Part shown: positions 51,786-60,256 of the stretch, one piece after another
Layout: each line of letters begins with the position of its first letter
Position numbering within the stretch: position 1 is the first letter of the stretch
Assembly (NCBI GenBank): GCA_016182905.1
Contig: JACPFR010000056.1
Span: forward strand, 1 to 64,000
Reading direction: 5' to 3'
Source of the DNA: Elusimicrobiota bacterium
GTDB lineage: Bacteria > Elusimicrobiota > Elusimicrobia > UBA1565 > UBA9628
DNA length: 64,000 nt
Notes under the pieces: model-generated
The model's database searches: none
What the model was told of the DNA's origin: nothing
Seen by the model: only the letters and a program-made list of their open reading frames with translations
Made by a program: the position numbers and the translations under genes

Positions 51786-53071
51786 GCGAGCTCTTCGCCG
51801 CGGGCGCCGGGGCTCTCCCGCTGGCGGCGCGGATGGCGCCGCGGAGCCTGGACGAGTTCGCGGGGCAGAACGCGCTTCTCGGGCCGGGTAAGCTTCTCCG
51901 GCGTCTCGTGGAGAGCAAGCGCTTCACCTCGGCGATCTTCTTCGGGCCTCCGGGCTGCGGGAAGACCGCCTTGGCGAGATACATCGCGGGGCAGTCCAAC
52001 GCGGAAGTCGTCGAGCTCAACGCGGTCACGGCGGGAGTGGCGGACATCAGGAAGGCCGTGGAACAGGCCAAATATTCGGCGACCCTCGGCAGAAGGACTT
52101 TATTGCTCGTCGACGAGATACACCACTTCAACAAGACGCAGCAGGACGCGCTGCTGCCGTCGGTCGAGCGCGGGGACGTGCTCTTGATCGGCATGACGAC
52201 GGAAAATCCGGGGTTTTACGTCAACGCCGCGTTGAGATCTCGCGTCACGGCGTTCGAGTTCATGCCGGTGCCGGAGTCCGAGCTGGAAAAGATCCTCGAC
52301 AACGCCTTGAACGACGACGACAGGGGCGTCTCGTCACTACGGGTCATCATGACGCCCGAGGCCCGGGCTCACCTGGTACGGCAGTCCGGCGGGGACGCGC
52401 GGCGGCTATTGAACGCACTGGAGATCGCCGCGCTGACGACGGCGGCTGACGGCAACGGCGAACGACGGGTGACTCTTGCGGTGGCCGAAGAATCCATCCA
52501 AAAACGGCAGATTCGATACGACAAGAAATCCGACGACCATTACGATCACATCTCCGCCTTCATCAAGTCCATCCGCGGAACGGACCCCGACGCCGCCCTC
52601 TATTGGATGGCCAAGATGCTCGAGGCGGGCGAAGAGCCCCGGTTCATCGCGCGGAGGATATTGATCGCCGCGTCCGAGGACGTCGGGAACGCTGACTTCC
52701 GCGCGTTGCTCGTGGCAGAAGCGGCGTTCCGCGCCGTCGAGGTCCTGGGCATGCCCGAGGCGCGGATAACGCTCGCGCAGGCGGTGACCTTCGTCGCGTC
52801 GGCGCCCAAAAGCAACGCCGCCTATCTCGCCGTCGACAAGGCCTCCGCCGAGGTCCGCGAGGGTCCCTCCCGGGAAGTCCCTTTACCCCTTCGCGACGCC
52901 AACATGGACGCCAAGGAGCGCGGCCACGGCCAGGGCTATAAATATCCTCACGATTTCCCCGGCCATTGGACGGCGCAGGAGTACATGCCCAACCCGGTCC
53001 GTTTTTATGAACCGACCGACCAAGGCGACGAGAAGCGCATCGCCGAGCGCTTGAAGTCCCTCCGCGGCTGA
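51782..53071 (+). CDS. rarA: Replication-associated recombination protein RarA
   Basis: It has 429 residues. This AAA+ clamp-loader-like ATPase acts at stalled forks. It opens LAARMAPRSLDEFAGQNALL; Walker A is FFGPPGCGKTALARYIAG, Walker B LLLVDEIHHFNKTQQDALLP, sensor GMTTENPGFYVNAALRSR, and the C-terminal domain has YKYPHDFPGHWTAQEYMP. It is the last gene of the infC unit, before a gap with three hairpins. Confidence 0.95.
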   Translation: MSELFAAGAGALPLAARMAPRSLDEFAGQNALLGPGKLLRRLVESKRFTSAIFFGPPGCGKTALARYIAGQSNAEVVELNAVTAGVADIRKAVEQAKYSATLGRRTLLLVDEIHHFNKTQQDALLPSVERGDVLLIGMTTENPGFYVNAALRSRVTAFEFMPVPESELEKILDNALNDDDRGVSSLRVIMTPEARAHLVRQSGGDARRLLNALEIAALTTAADGNGERRVTLAVAEESIQKRQIRYDKKSDDHYDHISAFIKSIRGTDPDAALYWMAKMLEAGEEPRFIARRILIAASEDVGNADFRALLVAEAAFRAVEVLGMPEARITLAQAVTFVASAPKSNAAYLAVDKASAEVREGPSREVPLPLRDANMDAKERGHGQGYKYPHDFPGHWTAQEYMPNPVRFYEPTDQGDEKRIAERLKSLRG

Positions 53072-53086
53072 CGCCGCGCCGGTGCG

Positions 53087-53112
53087 CCGGACTGTTTCCG
53101 GAAACAGTCCGG
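53087..53112. repeat. Interspersed palindrome, copy 3 (26 bp)
   Basis: This is a perfect palindrome with 13-bp arms around the shared core CTGTTTCCGGAAACAG, extended by CCGGA/TCCGG on the flanks. It lies between convergent rarA and the nuclease gene. Confidence 0.85.
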
Positions 53113-53116
53113 TCGG

Positions 53117-53132
53117 CTATCCTCAAGGATAG
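53117..53132. repeat. Hairpin CTATCCT-CA-AGGATAG
   Basis: It has 7-bp arms with a 2-nt loop, 4 bp after the 26-bp palindrome. It is the second of three hairpins in the rarA downstream gap. Confidence 0.7.
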
Positions 53133-53135
53133 TTC

Positions 53136-53159
53136 CCGGACTCGCGCCCGCGAGTCCGG
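53136..53159. terminator. GC-rich hairpin near the 3' end of the nuclease gene
   Basis: 11-bp arms (CCGGACTCGCG/CGCGAGTCCGG) flank a CC loop, 12 bp beyond the nuclease stop. It could end transcription from either side, but it lacks a T-tract. Confidence 0.45.
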
Positions 53160-53171
53160 TTCATCCGGACG

Positions 53172-54566
53172 CTATTTCGCGCGCAGGCGGAGCGGGACGA
53201 AGTCGAGCGTCACGATCACGGGGAAATGGTCGGAGGGGTTGCGGGAGCGCTCCTCGTAGGTCGCGGGGATGGCGCGCACGCTCCCGTCCGCGTTCTTGTA
53301 GCGGTAGGCTTCGGCCTTCTTGACCGCGCCGCGCAGGGCTTTCGAGACGAGGATGGCGTCCATCTGACCGTAGTGCGTCGCCCCGCCCTTGGGGTGGAAG
53401 GTGTGGGTGATGCGGTCCTTCTCCGACGGGGGGTTCGGGGCGGCGTCGAAGCTGTCGACGAGGCCCGCGGCCTCGAACAGCGGCCGGAACTCGGCCTCCT
53501 TGCCCACCTCGCCGTTGAAGTCGCCGGCGAGCATGACCGGGACGTCCGCGCCGAACTCGGCGCGGTAGCGCGCGATGATCTCGGCCGTGCGCCGGACCTG
53601 CGCGCCCCGCAGGATCCGAGACTCGGGATCGCCGCCGTCGCGGTCGCGCTTGGACTTGTAGTGGGTGCCAAACAGGACGAACAAAGGCTGGGCCTTGCCC
53701 GGGGCGCGCACGACGAGGGAGGTCAGGTCGCGGGAGAACAAGGTTCTCGGGCCGCCGCCGAGCACGGGGTCGACCCAGGTCTCGTCCTTGTGAGAGCGCT
53801 GCTCGACCAGGAAGGGAAGGTCCTTCTTCACGAGGAAGGCCACGTCGATGCCGCGCTCGTCGTTGCCCTCGATGAGATGCACGTCGTATTTGCCGTTAAG
53901 GAAGCGCTCGTTGAAGTCGCGCAAGGCGGCGATGTTCTCGACCTCCTCGAGGGTCACGACGTCGAGGTCGTTCTCGAGGATGACCTTGCCCTGCTCGCGC
54001 AGGGACCACTCCTCCTTGGGCCTGGCGTCGGAGATCTTCTTGAGCTTGCCGGGGTTCGCCGGATCCGGCACGTGCTTACCGACGTTCTCGAAGAGGTTGA
54101 GGACGTTGTAGGAGCCCATCTTGAGCTCCTTGATGGACGAAAGCGCGCGGACCGGGGCCGCGGCGGCCGCGGCGGGACCGGCGGGCTCGCCGACGGCGGC
54201 CGCGCCGTCGAATAAGCCGGTCAGGGCGGCGGGGATCGCGCTCAGGCCCTCGCCGAAGGTCTTCACCGCCGAACGAAGAGGCGTGATGGCTTTCGCGCCC
54301 TGGACGGGGACGGCGGCGGCCGGCACGGCGGCGAGCGGCACGGCGGGCGCGGCCAAGACGGGGACCAGAGCGGGAGCGAGCGCCGCCAGGGACGGCGTCA
54401 GGCCCGGCGCGAGCGCGGACGCCGACAAGGACGGGCCGAGCGCGGGAGCCCGGAAGGACACGACGCCGGGGGCTCCCGTGAGCGCGGGGACCGAGGCCTT
54501 GAGGGAGACGACCTGGGCTTTCAGCGGCGACGCGAGGATCAGCGCCGCCAGCAGGGCTCGAAGCAT
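53172..54566 (-). CDS. Exported endonuclease/exonuclease/phosphatase family protein
   Basis: From ATG 54566 it has 464 residues. A signal peptide (MLRALLAALILASPLKA) is followed by an Ala/Pro/Val-rich stretch to about residue 120. The EEP domain has KMGSYNVLNLFENVG, VTLEEVENIAALRDF (catalytic Glu), FGTHYKSKRD (His), MLAGDFNGEVG (Asp, Asn) and SDHFPVIVTLDF (His). This is like extracellular DNases. A further upstream Met at 54608 lies before the promoter and was rejected. Confidence 0.85.
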   Translation of the reverse strand: MLRALLAALILASPLKAQVVSLKASVPALTGAPGVVSFRAPALGPSLSASALAPGLTPSLAALAPALVPVLAAPAVPLAAVPAAAVPVQGAKAITPLRSAVKTFGEGLSAIPAALTGLFDGAAAVGEPAGPAAAAAAPVRALSSIKELKMGSYNVLNLFENVGKHVPDPANPGKLKKISDARPKEEWSLREQGKVILENDLDVVTLEEVENIAALRDFNERFLNGKYDVHLIEGNDERGIDVAFLVKKDLPFLVEQRSHKDETWVDPVLGGGPRTLFSRDLTSLVVRAPGKAQPLFVLFGTHYKSKRDRDGGDPESRILRGAQVRRTAEIIARYRAEFGADVPVMLAGDFNGEVGKEAEFRPLFEAAGLVDSFDAAPNPPSEKDRITHTFHPKGGATHYGQMDAILVSKALRGAVKKAEAYRYKNADGSVRAIPATYEERSRNPSDHFPVIVTLDFVPLRLRAK

Positions 54567-54572
54567 GACCTT

Positions 54573-54601
54573 ATTATAAGGAGGCCGCCCGTCCCCTCCA
54601 A
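54573..54601 (-). promoter_or_regulatory. Leaderless promoter of the exported nuclease gene
   Basis: TTGGAG (54601-54596) and a perfect TATAAT (54578-54573) on the minus strand are 17 bp apart. The -10 ends 6 nt before ATG 54566. Confidence 0.6.
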
Positions 54602-54662
54602 GGGGCATAAGACCTTGTCATTTTAGGTCTTTCAGCCCTAGGTTCCCGACGGCGGTTAAGAT

Positions 54663-54668
54663 TAAAAT
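54663..54668 (+). promoter_or_regulatory. -10 element of the acyltransferase/ligase gene
   Basis: TAAAAT (54663-54668) ends 8 nt before ATG 54677. The -35 is weak. It lies back to back with the nuclease promoter. Confidence 0.4.
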
Positions 54669-54676
54669 AGGTCCCC

Positions 54677-57304
54677 ATGATCCATCGGATTCTTCTCTTG
54701 ATCGTCGTGCCGGTGACGAGCTTCGCCGGGGTCGTGCGCCTGCCGTCCCTTCAAACCGCGCCTTCCCTCTCGGTTCCGGTCGCCGCGCCCTCCCTCTCCG
54801 TTCCGGCGCTCGCCGCGCCCGCCCTAAGCGTTCCATCGCTGGCCGCCGCCGCTCCGATCCCCGCTCCGGCTCTCCAGGCCGTCCGCGCCGCGGCCGCCGC
54901 TCTCCCCGACCCGAAGGCGCCCGCCGCCTCGGCCAAGGCCGCCGTCGGCGCGTCCTTCGACGCCTCCGTCATCCGCAAGCCGGGGTCCGACGCCGTCGCC
55001 GGCGCCTTCTCGCTCCCGTCCTCGCTGTCCGCGCCCTCCGCCGGCGAGACGCCCGGGCCGTCCTTCGTTCCCGCCGCGTCCGCGCCCGCCGACCGCCCGC
55101 TGTTCTTCCGCCGCTACGGCCTCCTGCGCCTCGCCGTCCGGCCTTTCGTTCGCCTGCTGTATAAGACCTCGATCTCCGGCCTCGAGAACCTCCCCGCCGG
55201 GCCGGCGGTGATCGTCCCCAATCATATCTCCTACGTGGACGCCATCCTGATCTCCTTCGCGGCGGACCGGCCGATGCGCTTCATGATGAAGCGCTCGATC
55301 TTCGACAAGATGCCCCGCCTCCTCGGCGCGCTGGGCGCGATCCCGGTCTCGTCGAAGGACGGCCCGGCCCGGATCGAGGCCTCCCTCGAGGCGGCGCGCC
55401 AGGCGATCCGCGCGGGTCAGAGCGTGGTGATCTTCCCCGAGGGCCAGCTCACCTTGACCGGCAACATGATCGGCTTCCGCCGCGGCTTCGAGCGGATCGT
55501 CGAGAAAGCCCCCGCGCCGGTGATCCCCGCCTACCTCGACGGCCTGTGGGGCTCCGCGTTCTCGATGCAGAAGGGGCCCTCGCTGTGGAGCCGGCTCAAG
55601 GAGCTGCCGCGCCCGGTGTCGGTGCGCTTCGGCCCGGCCCTGGCCGAGCCGACCGCCCAGGCCGCGCGCCTGGCCGTGACCGAGCTCGGAGCCGCCGCGA
55701 TGGGAGACCGCGTCGCCTCCCGCCGCCGCCCGCTGGCGCGCGAGTTCTTCGCCTCCGCGATGCGCTCCTTCGGCAAGCCCGCGATCGCCGACTCGATGGG
55801 CGCGGACCTGACCTACGGCAAGGCGCTGACCGGCGCGCTGCTGCTCGGGCGAGCCCTCGACGCGAAGCTCGAGAGCCGCCCCAACGCCGCCGTGCTCCTG
55901 CCCCCGTCGGCCGGCGGGTCTCTGGCGAACCTGGCGCTCGCCTCCGTCGGGCGCGTTCCCGTCAACCTCAACTATACCGCCAGCCGCGAGGCCGTCGAGC
56001 ACGCCCTCAAGAGCGCGGAGATCACCGACGTCGTGACCTCGCGCAAGTTCCTCGAGGCGTTGAAGACCGAGCGCGGCTTCGAGCTCCCGGCGGACAAGAC
56101 GATCATCTATCTCGAGGACATAGCTCCGACCATCCCCCAGTGGAAGAAGACCGCGCTGTATCTCCTGCTCAAGGTCCTCCCCTCGTCGATGGCGGAGAAA
56201 CTGTTCCTCGGCAAGGCGTCGAGGAACCTCGACGACACCGCGACCATCCTGTTCACCAGCGGCTCGAGCGCCTTGCCCAAGGGCGTCGTGCTGACTCATA
56301 AGAACGTCCTGGCCAACGTGGAGATGGTGCGCGAGATCCTGCCGTGGGCCGAGCGCGACGCGATGCTCGGCGTCCTGCCCTTCTTCCATTCCTTCGGCTT
56401 CACGGTGACGCTGTGGATGCCGCTGGTCTCGGGAATGTCCGCCGCCTATCACGTCCATCCGATGCAGGCCGAGGCGATCGGCAAGCTCGCGGCGAGGTTC
56501 AAGCCCACCTTGCTGCTCGCCACCCCCGCCTTCCTGCAGCGCTACTCGCAGAAGATCCCGGCCGAGGCGTTCGAGGGGCTGCGCCTCGTGATCGCCGGCG
56601 CCGAGAAGTTGCGCGACACCGTCGCCGACGAGTTCGCGGCGAAGTTCGGCGTGCGCCCCTACGAGGGCTACGGCGCGACCGAGCTGTCCCCCGTCGCCTC
56701 CGCCGGCACGCCGGACGCGGGCGGCCAGAAGGGCTCCAAGCCCGGCTCCGTCGGCCGCGCCTTGCCCGGCACCGCGGTCAAGGCGGTGGACCTCAAGACC
56801 GGCAAGCCCGTCCCCGACGGCGAGGTCGGCATGCTGATGGTCAAGGGGCCCCACGTCATGAAGGGCTACCTCGGCCAGCCGGAGAAGACGGCCGAGGTGC
56901 TCCAGGACGGCTGGTACGTCACCGGCGACCTGGGCACGATCGACCGCGACGGGTTCATCTCGATCACCGGCCGCCTGTCGCGCTTCTCCAAGCTCGCCGG
57001 CGAGATGGTCTCGCACACCGCCGTCGAGGAGAAGCTACAGCAGGCCGCGGGCCTGGCCGACATGACCTTCGTCGTCACGGGCGTCAAGGACGAGAAGCGC
57101 GGCGAGAAGCTCGTCGTCCTGTACGCGGGCTGGGACGGCGACGTCGAGGCCCTGCTGGCGAAGATGCGCGCGGCCGGGGTGCCGAACCTTTGGCTCCCAG
57201 CGAAGTCCTCGTTCTACAAGGTCGAGCAGATCCCCCTGCTCGGCACCGGCAAGCTCGACCTGAAGGCCGTCAACGAGCTCGCGGCTCGCCTCGCCGGGAA
57301 TTAA
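54677..57304 (+). CDS. Fused 1-acyltransferase/acyl-AMP ligase with N-terminal signal-like leader
   Basis: It has 875 residues. The N-terminus (MIHRILLLIVVPVTSFAGVV) looks like a signal peptide or anchor, followed by about 100 residues of repeats such as APSLSVP. A PlsC-type acyltransferase comes next: VPNHISYVDAILIS (HX4D) and VIFPEGQLTLTGN. The rest is an adenylate-forming ligase: TILFTSGSSALPKGVVLTHK, YEGYGATELSPVAS and GTGKLDLKAVNEL. The pair resembles Aas (2-acyl-GPE acyltransferase/acyl-ACP synthetase), which recycles lysophospholipids. The major-facilitator domain found in some relatives is absent. Confidence 0.85.
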   Translation: MIHRILLLIVVPVTSFAGVVRLPSLQTAPSLSVPVAAPSLSVPALAAPALSVPSLAAAAPIPAPALQAVRAAAAALPDPKAPAASAKAAVGASFDASVIRKPGSDAVAGAFSLPSSLSAPSAGETPGPSFVPAASAPADRPLFFRRYGLLRLAVRPFVRLLYKTSISGLENLPAGPAVIVPNHISYVDAILISFAADRPMRFMMKRSIFDKMPRLLGALGAIPVSSKDGPARIEASLEAARQAIRAGQSVVIFPEGQLTLTGNMIGFRRGFERIVEKAPAPVIPAYLDGLWGSAFSMQKGPSLWSRLKELPRPVSVRFGPALAEPTAQAARLAVTELGAAAMGDRVASRRRPLAREFFASAMRSFGKPAIADSMGADLTYGKALTGALLLGRALDAKLESRPNAAVLLPPSAGGSLANLALASVGRVPVNLNYTASREAVEHALKSAEITDVVTSRKFLEALKTERGFELPADKTIIYLEDIAPTIPQWKKTALYLLLKVLPSSMAEKLFLGKASRNLDDTATILFTSGSSALPKGVVLTHKNVLANVEMVREILPWAERDAMLGVLPFFHSFGFTVTLWMPLVSGMSAAYHVHPMQAEAIGKLAARFKPTLLLATPAFLQRYSQKIPAEAFEGLRLVIAGAEKLRDTVADEFAAKFGVRPYEGYGATELSPVASAGTPDAGGQKGSKPGSVGRALPGTAVKAVDLKTGKPVPDGEVGMLMVKGPHVMKGYLGQPEKTAEVLQDGWYVTGDLGTIDRDGFISITGRLSRFSKLAGEMVSHTAVEEKLQQAAGLADMTFVVTGVKDEKRGEKLVVLYAGWDGDVEALLAKMRAAGVPNLWLPAKSSFYKVEQIPLLGTGKLDLKAVNELAARLAGN

Positions 57305-57339
57305 GCCGTCCGGCCGCGGCGCCCGCTCTCGATCCGTCG

Positions 57340-58287
57340 CTACTTCGCGCCGGCGATCTTCGACGTCACCGAGGCGAGCGCGGCGGTCGCCTGCGGGTTG
57401 GCGGCCAGGGCGGCCGCCCCGCGCGGGTCCATCACGAGCCCGAGGGCCTTGGGATTGGCCATCGCGATGCTCGTGATCGCGGTCGAGTCGCTGGAGAGCT
57501 CCTTCAGCGAAGGGCAGGCGCTGAGGCGCTTGACCATCTCGGTCCCCGCGAGCGCCGACACGAGGGCCGAGGCGTTGTCGGGCCGTCCCAGCGCCTGCTG
57601 GATCACGGGGAAGACCTTGTTCATCCCGCCGCTGTTGGGGTCGGAGAGGTAATTCTTGAGGGCGCCCCCGCTCTCGCAGTTCTCCTTGGCCCGGGGCCTG
57701 CTCATGAAGGCGTCCACGACCCTCTTGTTGTTGAACACCGCGGCCAGTATCTTCGGGTGGTCGAGCATCTTCGCGGCCAGCGCCGAGAGCATGCCCTCCT
57801 TCGCGCCGAGGTCGCTCAGGCCCCTGGCGTCGGTGGGTATGCCTGCCGCCGTCATGGCGGCGGCATCTCCCGCGGCATCCGGCGCCGCCGGCGGCGTCGG
57901 CGCGTCGGGTCGGCCCTGACTCGCCGCCGCGGCGGGGGTCACGGGAGGGCTCGCCGCCGCCGCGGGGCTGACGGAAGCGTCGGACGGAGGGGTTTGGCGG
58001 TAGAGGCTGGAGGTCACGCCGGCGGGGCCGTCTCCGATCTTGGCGCTGACCATGTCGAGGCTCGTCTTCGGGCGCGACTCGAACGGACGGCCGGTCGCCG
58101 CGGCGGGCGAGCCGCCCACGGCGCCCATGTTGAAGCCGCGCGAGGAGGCCGCCTCGTCTTCCGGGCGGGCGAACATCATCCACGCCGCGACGGCGGCGAC
58201 GAAGCCGACGCCGATCAGCGCCTTCAGCTTGATGCCGTCCCAGTCCCAGGGCGCCGATCCCGCTCGCTGCTCCCGCCATTCGCTCAT
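57340..58287 (-). CDS. Membrane-anchored hypothetical protein
   Basis: From ATG 58287 it has 315 residues. A short cytoplasmic head (MSEWREQRAGSAPWDWDGIK) and one transmembrane segment (about 24-40, LIGVGFVAAVAAWMMF) precede a Pro/Ala-rich linker to about 150. A helical Ala-rich domain of about 165 residues follows, with two Cys (ENCESGG, SACPSLKEL). I do not recognise it. The 20 residues before Met58287 in the same frame lie over the promoter and were excluded. Confidence 0.65.
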   Translation of the reverse strand: MSEWREQRAGSAPWDWDGIKLKALIGVGFVAAVAAWMMFARPEDEAASSRGFNMGAVGGSPAAATGRPFESRPKTSLDMVSAKIGDGPAGVTSSLYRQTPPSDASVSPAAAASPPVTPAAAASQGRPDAPTPPAAPDAAGDAAAMTAAGIPTDARGLSDLGAKEGMLSALAAKMLDHPKILAAVFNNKRVVDAFMSRPRAKENCESGGALKNYLSDPNSGGMNKVFPVIQQALGRPDNASALVSALAGTEMVKRLSACPSLKELSSDSTAITSIAMANPKALGLVMDPRGAAALAANPQATAALASVTSKIAGAK

Positions 58288-58296
58288 CGCGTCATT

Positions 58297-58302
58297 AGTG
58301 TA
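58297..58302 (-). promoter_or_regulatory. -10 element of the membrane-anchored hypothetical gene
   Basis: TACACT on the minus strand ends 9 nt before ATG 58287. Confidence 0.3.
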
Positions 58303-58358
58303 GCTCCTGGGAGGAATTCCGCAAGGGGGCGCGCGGCCTCGGACCATATTCGAAGTGT

Positions 58359-58364
58359 TATAAT
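58359..58364 (+). promoter_or_regulatory. Consensus -10 of the 96-residue membrane protein and xse genes
   Basis: A perfect TATAAT ends 6 nt before ATG 58371. There is no ribosome-binding site, so the mRNA should be leaderless. The -35 is weak. Confidence 0.5.
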
Positions 58365-58370
58365 CGCCGC

Positions 58371-58661
58371 ATGAAGCGAGCGCTCGTCGGGACCTTGATC
58401 GCCGGGTTCACCCTCGCCGTGTTCTCCGACCGCAGCACGCCCGCGTGCCTGCTCGCCGGCGGGCTGGCGACCTTCCTCGTCCTCCAGCTCGGCCCCCGCT
58501 CGATCGTGGAGAAGGTCGGCGCCCTGCTCACCGCCGCCGCGATCGCCTGGCTCGGCGGGCCCGCCGCGCCGCTGCCGAGCCAGAGCCTGACCGCCTACTT
58601 CGCGGGCTGGATCGTCGCCGCGACGGCGCTCTCCGTCTACCTGCACCCGCGCGCGGAGTAG
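58371..58661 (+). CDS. Small membrane protein, 96 residues
   Basis: It starts MKRALVGTLIAGFTLAVFSD and has three to four hydrophobic segments, ending YLHPRAE. It is not recognised. The xseA GTG lies 2 nt after its stop, so it is probably cotranscribed with the exonuclease genes. Confidence 0.6.
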   Translation: MKRALVGTLIAGFTLAVFSDRSTPACLLAGGLATFLVLQLGPRSIVEKVGALLTAAAIAWLGGPAAPLPSQSLTAYFAGWIVAATALSVYLHPRAE

Positions 58662-58663
58662 CG

Positions 58664-59854
58664 GTGGAGCCGACCCGCCGCGTCTTCACGATCTCCGAGC
58701 TCAACGCCCAGGTCCACGAGCTCCTCGAGGCCTCGTTCCCCGAGCTGTGGGTCGAGGGCGAGGTCTCCAACTGCAAGGCGTACCCCTCCGGGCACACCTA
58801 TCTCAGCCTCAAGGACGACAAGGCGCAGGTGCGCGCCGTTCTGTTCAAGGGCTCGTCGTTCGGGGTCAAGTTCAAGCTCCAAGACGGCCTCAAAATACTC
58901 GCCCGCGGACGCGTCACCTCCTACGAGGCCCGCGGCGAGCTGCAGTTCATCATCTCCGCCGCCGAGCCCCGCGAGAAGGGCGCGCTGCAGCTGGCGCTCG
59001 AACAGCTCAAGGCCAAGCTCATGGCCGAGGGCCTCTTCGACGCGTCAAGAAAAAAAGCCCTCCCTCCTTTTCCGAGATCGGTCGGCCTGGTCACCTCGGG
59101 ACAGGGGGCCGCTGTCCGGGACATGATCCACGTCCTTTCCCGCCGCTGGCCGGGCCTCGAGATCCGGGTCTGGCCCGTGAAGGTGCAGGGCCCCGGCGCC
59201 GCGGCCGAGATCTCGGACGCGATACGCGGCTTCAACGAGCTCGCCACCGACACCGACGTCCTCCTCGTCGGCCGCGGCGGCGGCTCGATCGAGGACCTAT
59301 GGGCGTTCAACGAGGAGCCCGTCGCCCGCGCGATCGCCGCGTCGGACATCCCGGTCATCTCCTGCGTCGGCCACGAGACCGACACGACGATCGCCGACTT
59401 CGTCGCCGACCTGCGCGCGCCGACGCCTTCGGCCGCGGCGGAGCTGGCCGTCCCCGAGAAGAGCGCGATCATGGACCGCGTCGCGGAGCTCGTCGACGCG
59501 ATGGCGCTGGAGCTCACCGACACGCTGGACGCCCTGAGCCGGCGCCTGCTGTACGCGGCCGCGCACCCGTTCCTGAAGGACCCGCGCCGCCTGTGGGAGC
59601 AGCGGGTGCAGCGCGTCGACGACCTGTCGATGCGCCTCCCGGAGGCGCTGCGGCGGAGGCTGGAGACTCTGGGCCTGCGCCTCGGCGCCGCCGCGGGACG
59701 GCTCGACGCGATCAGCCCGCTGAACGTCCTCGCGCGCGGCTACGCGATCGCGACGAGCAAAGGAAAGATTTTGACGAGCCCGAAGCAGGTGAAGAAGGGC
59801 GATCCGGTGAGCGTGCGCCTGTCGGAAGGCGAGATCGATTGCGAGGTGTCCTAG
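58664..59854 (+). CDS. xseA: Exodeoxyribonuclease VII large subunit
   Basis: From GTG 58664 it has 396 residues. The N-terminal OB fold (FTISELNAQVHELLEASFPE, LWVEGEVSNCKAYPSGHTYL) is followed by the catalytic domain: GLVTSGQGAAVRDMIHVLSR, LLVGRGGGSIEDLWAFNEEP and SCVGHETDTTIADFVADLRA. The C-terminus has a coiled coil and LARGYAIATSKGKIL. It degrades single-stranded DNA. It overlaps xseB by one base. Confidence 0.96.
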   Translation: MEPTRRVFTISELNAQVHELLEASFPELWVEGEVSNCKAYPSGHTYLSLKDDKAQVRAVLFKGSSFGVKFKLQDGLKILARGRVTSYEARGELQFIISAAEPREKGALQLALEQLKAKLMAEGLFDASRKKALPPFPRSVGLVTSGQGAAVRDMIHVLSRRWPGLEIRVWPVKVQGPGAAAEISDAIRGFNELATDTDVLLVGRGGGSIEDLWAFNEEPVARAIAASDIPVISCVGHETDTTIADFVADLRAPTPSAAAELAVPEKSAIMDRVAELVDAMALELTDTLDALSRRLLYAAAHPFLKDPRRLWEQRVQRVDDLSMRLPEALRRRLETLGLRLGAAAGRLDAISPLNVLARGYAIATSKGKILTSPKQVKKGDPVSVRLSEGEIDCEVS

Positions 59855-60090
59855 TGGCCAAGGAATCCAAGGCGGAGACGTTCGAGAAGTCGCTGGAGTC
59901 GCTCGAGGAACTGGTGCGCGAGCTCGAGGCGGGCGACAAGGGGCTCGACGAGTCCCTCGCGCTGTTCGAGAAGGGCGTCGTGCTCGCCAAGGACCTCTCG
60001 AAGCGGCTCGAAGACGCGAAGACGAAGGTCGAGGCCCTGTCCAAGGAAGGCGGGAAGCTGGTGAAGAAGCCGTTCGCGGCCGAAGACTGA
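59854..60090 (+). CDS. xseB: Exodeoxyribonuclease VII small subunit
   Basis: From GTG 59854 it has 78 residues. TFEKSLESLEELVRELEAGD and LDESLALFEKGVVLAKDLSK match XseB. Several copies bind the coiled coil of XseA. It is convergent with the minus-strand group starting at 60128. Confidence 0.95.
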   Translation: MAKESKAETFEKSLESLEELVRELEAGDKGLDESLALFEKGVVLAKDLSKRLEDAKTKVEALSKEGGKLVKKPFAAED

Positions 60091-60127
60091 TCCGGCCTCC
60101 TAAAAAAAGCCCCTGGCCCGCCGTTTC

Positions 60128-60256
60128 TCACCAGATTCTCGACTGCCGCGGGCCGCGGTGGATCAGGTGCCACGCGACGGCGAAGCAGGCCGCCGACAGC
60201 GCGCCGGCGATCTCCGCCCCGTGATAGGTCGACAGAAGCTCGGCGAGCGAGTTCAT
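60128..60256 (-). CDS. 42-residue membrane peptide
   Basis: It starts at ATG 60256 (MNSLAELLSTYHGAEIAGAL) and contains one hydrophobic segment (about 15-33), ending RGPRQSRIW. The ATG overlaps the stop of the YceI-like gene by 4 bp, the main reason to believe it is translated. The function is unknown. Confidence 0.45.
   Translation of the reverse strand: MNSLAELLSTYHGAEIAGALSAACFAVAWHLIHRGPRQSRIW

Noticed and set aside
60091-60127. Intrinsic terminator after xseB
   Set aside because: The gap has an A-run but no stem of more than about 5 bp could be drawn.
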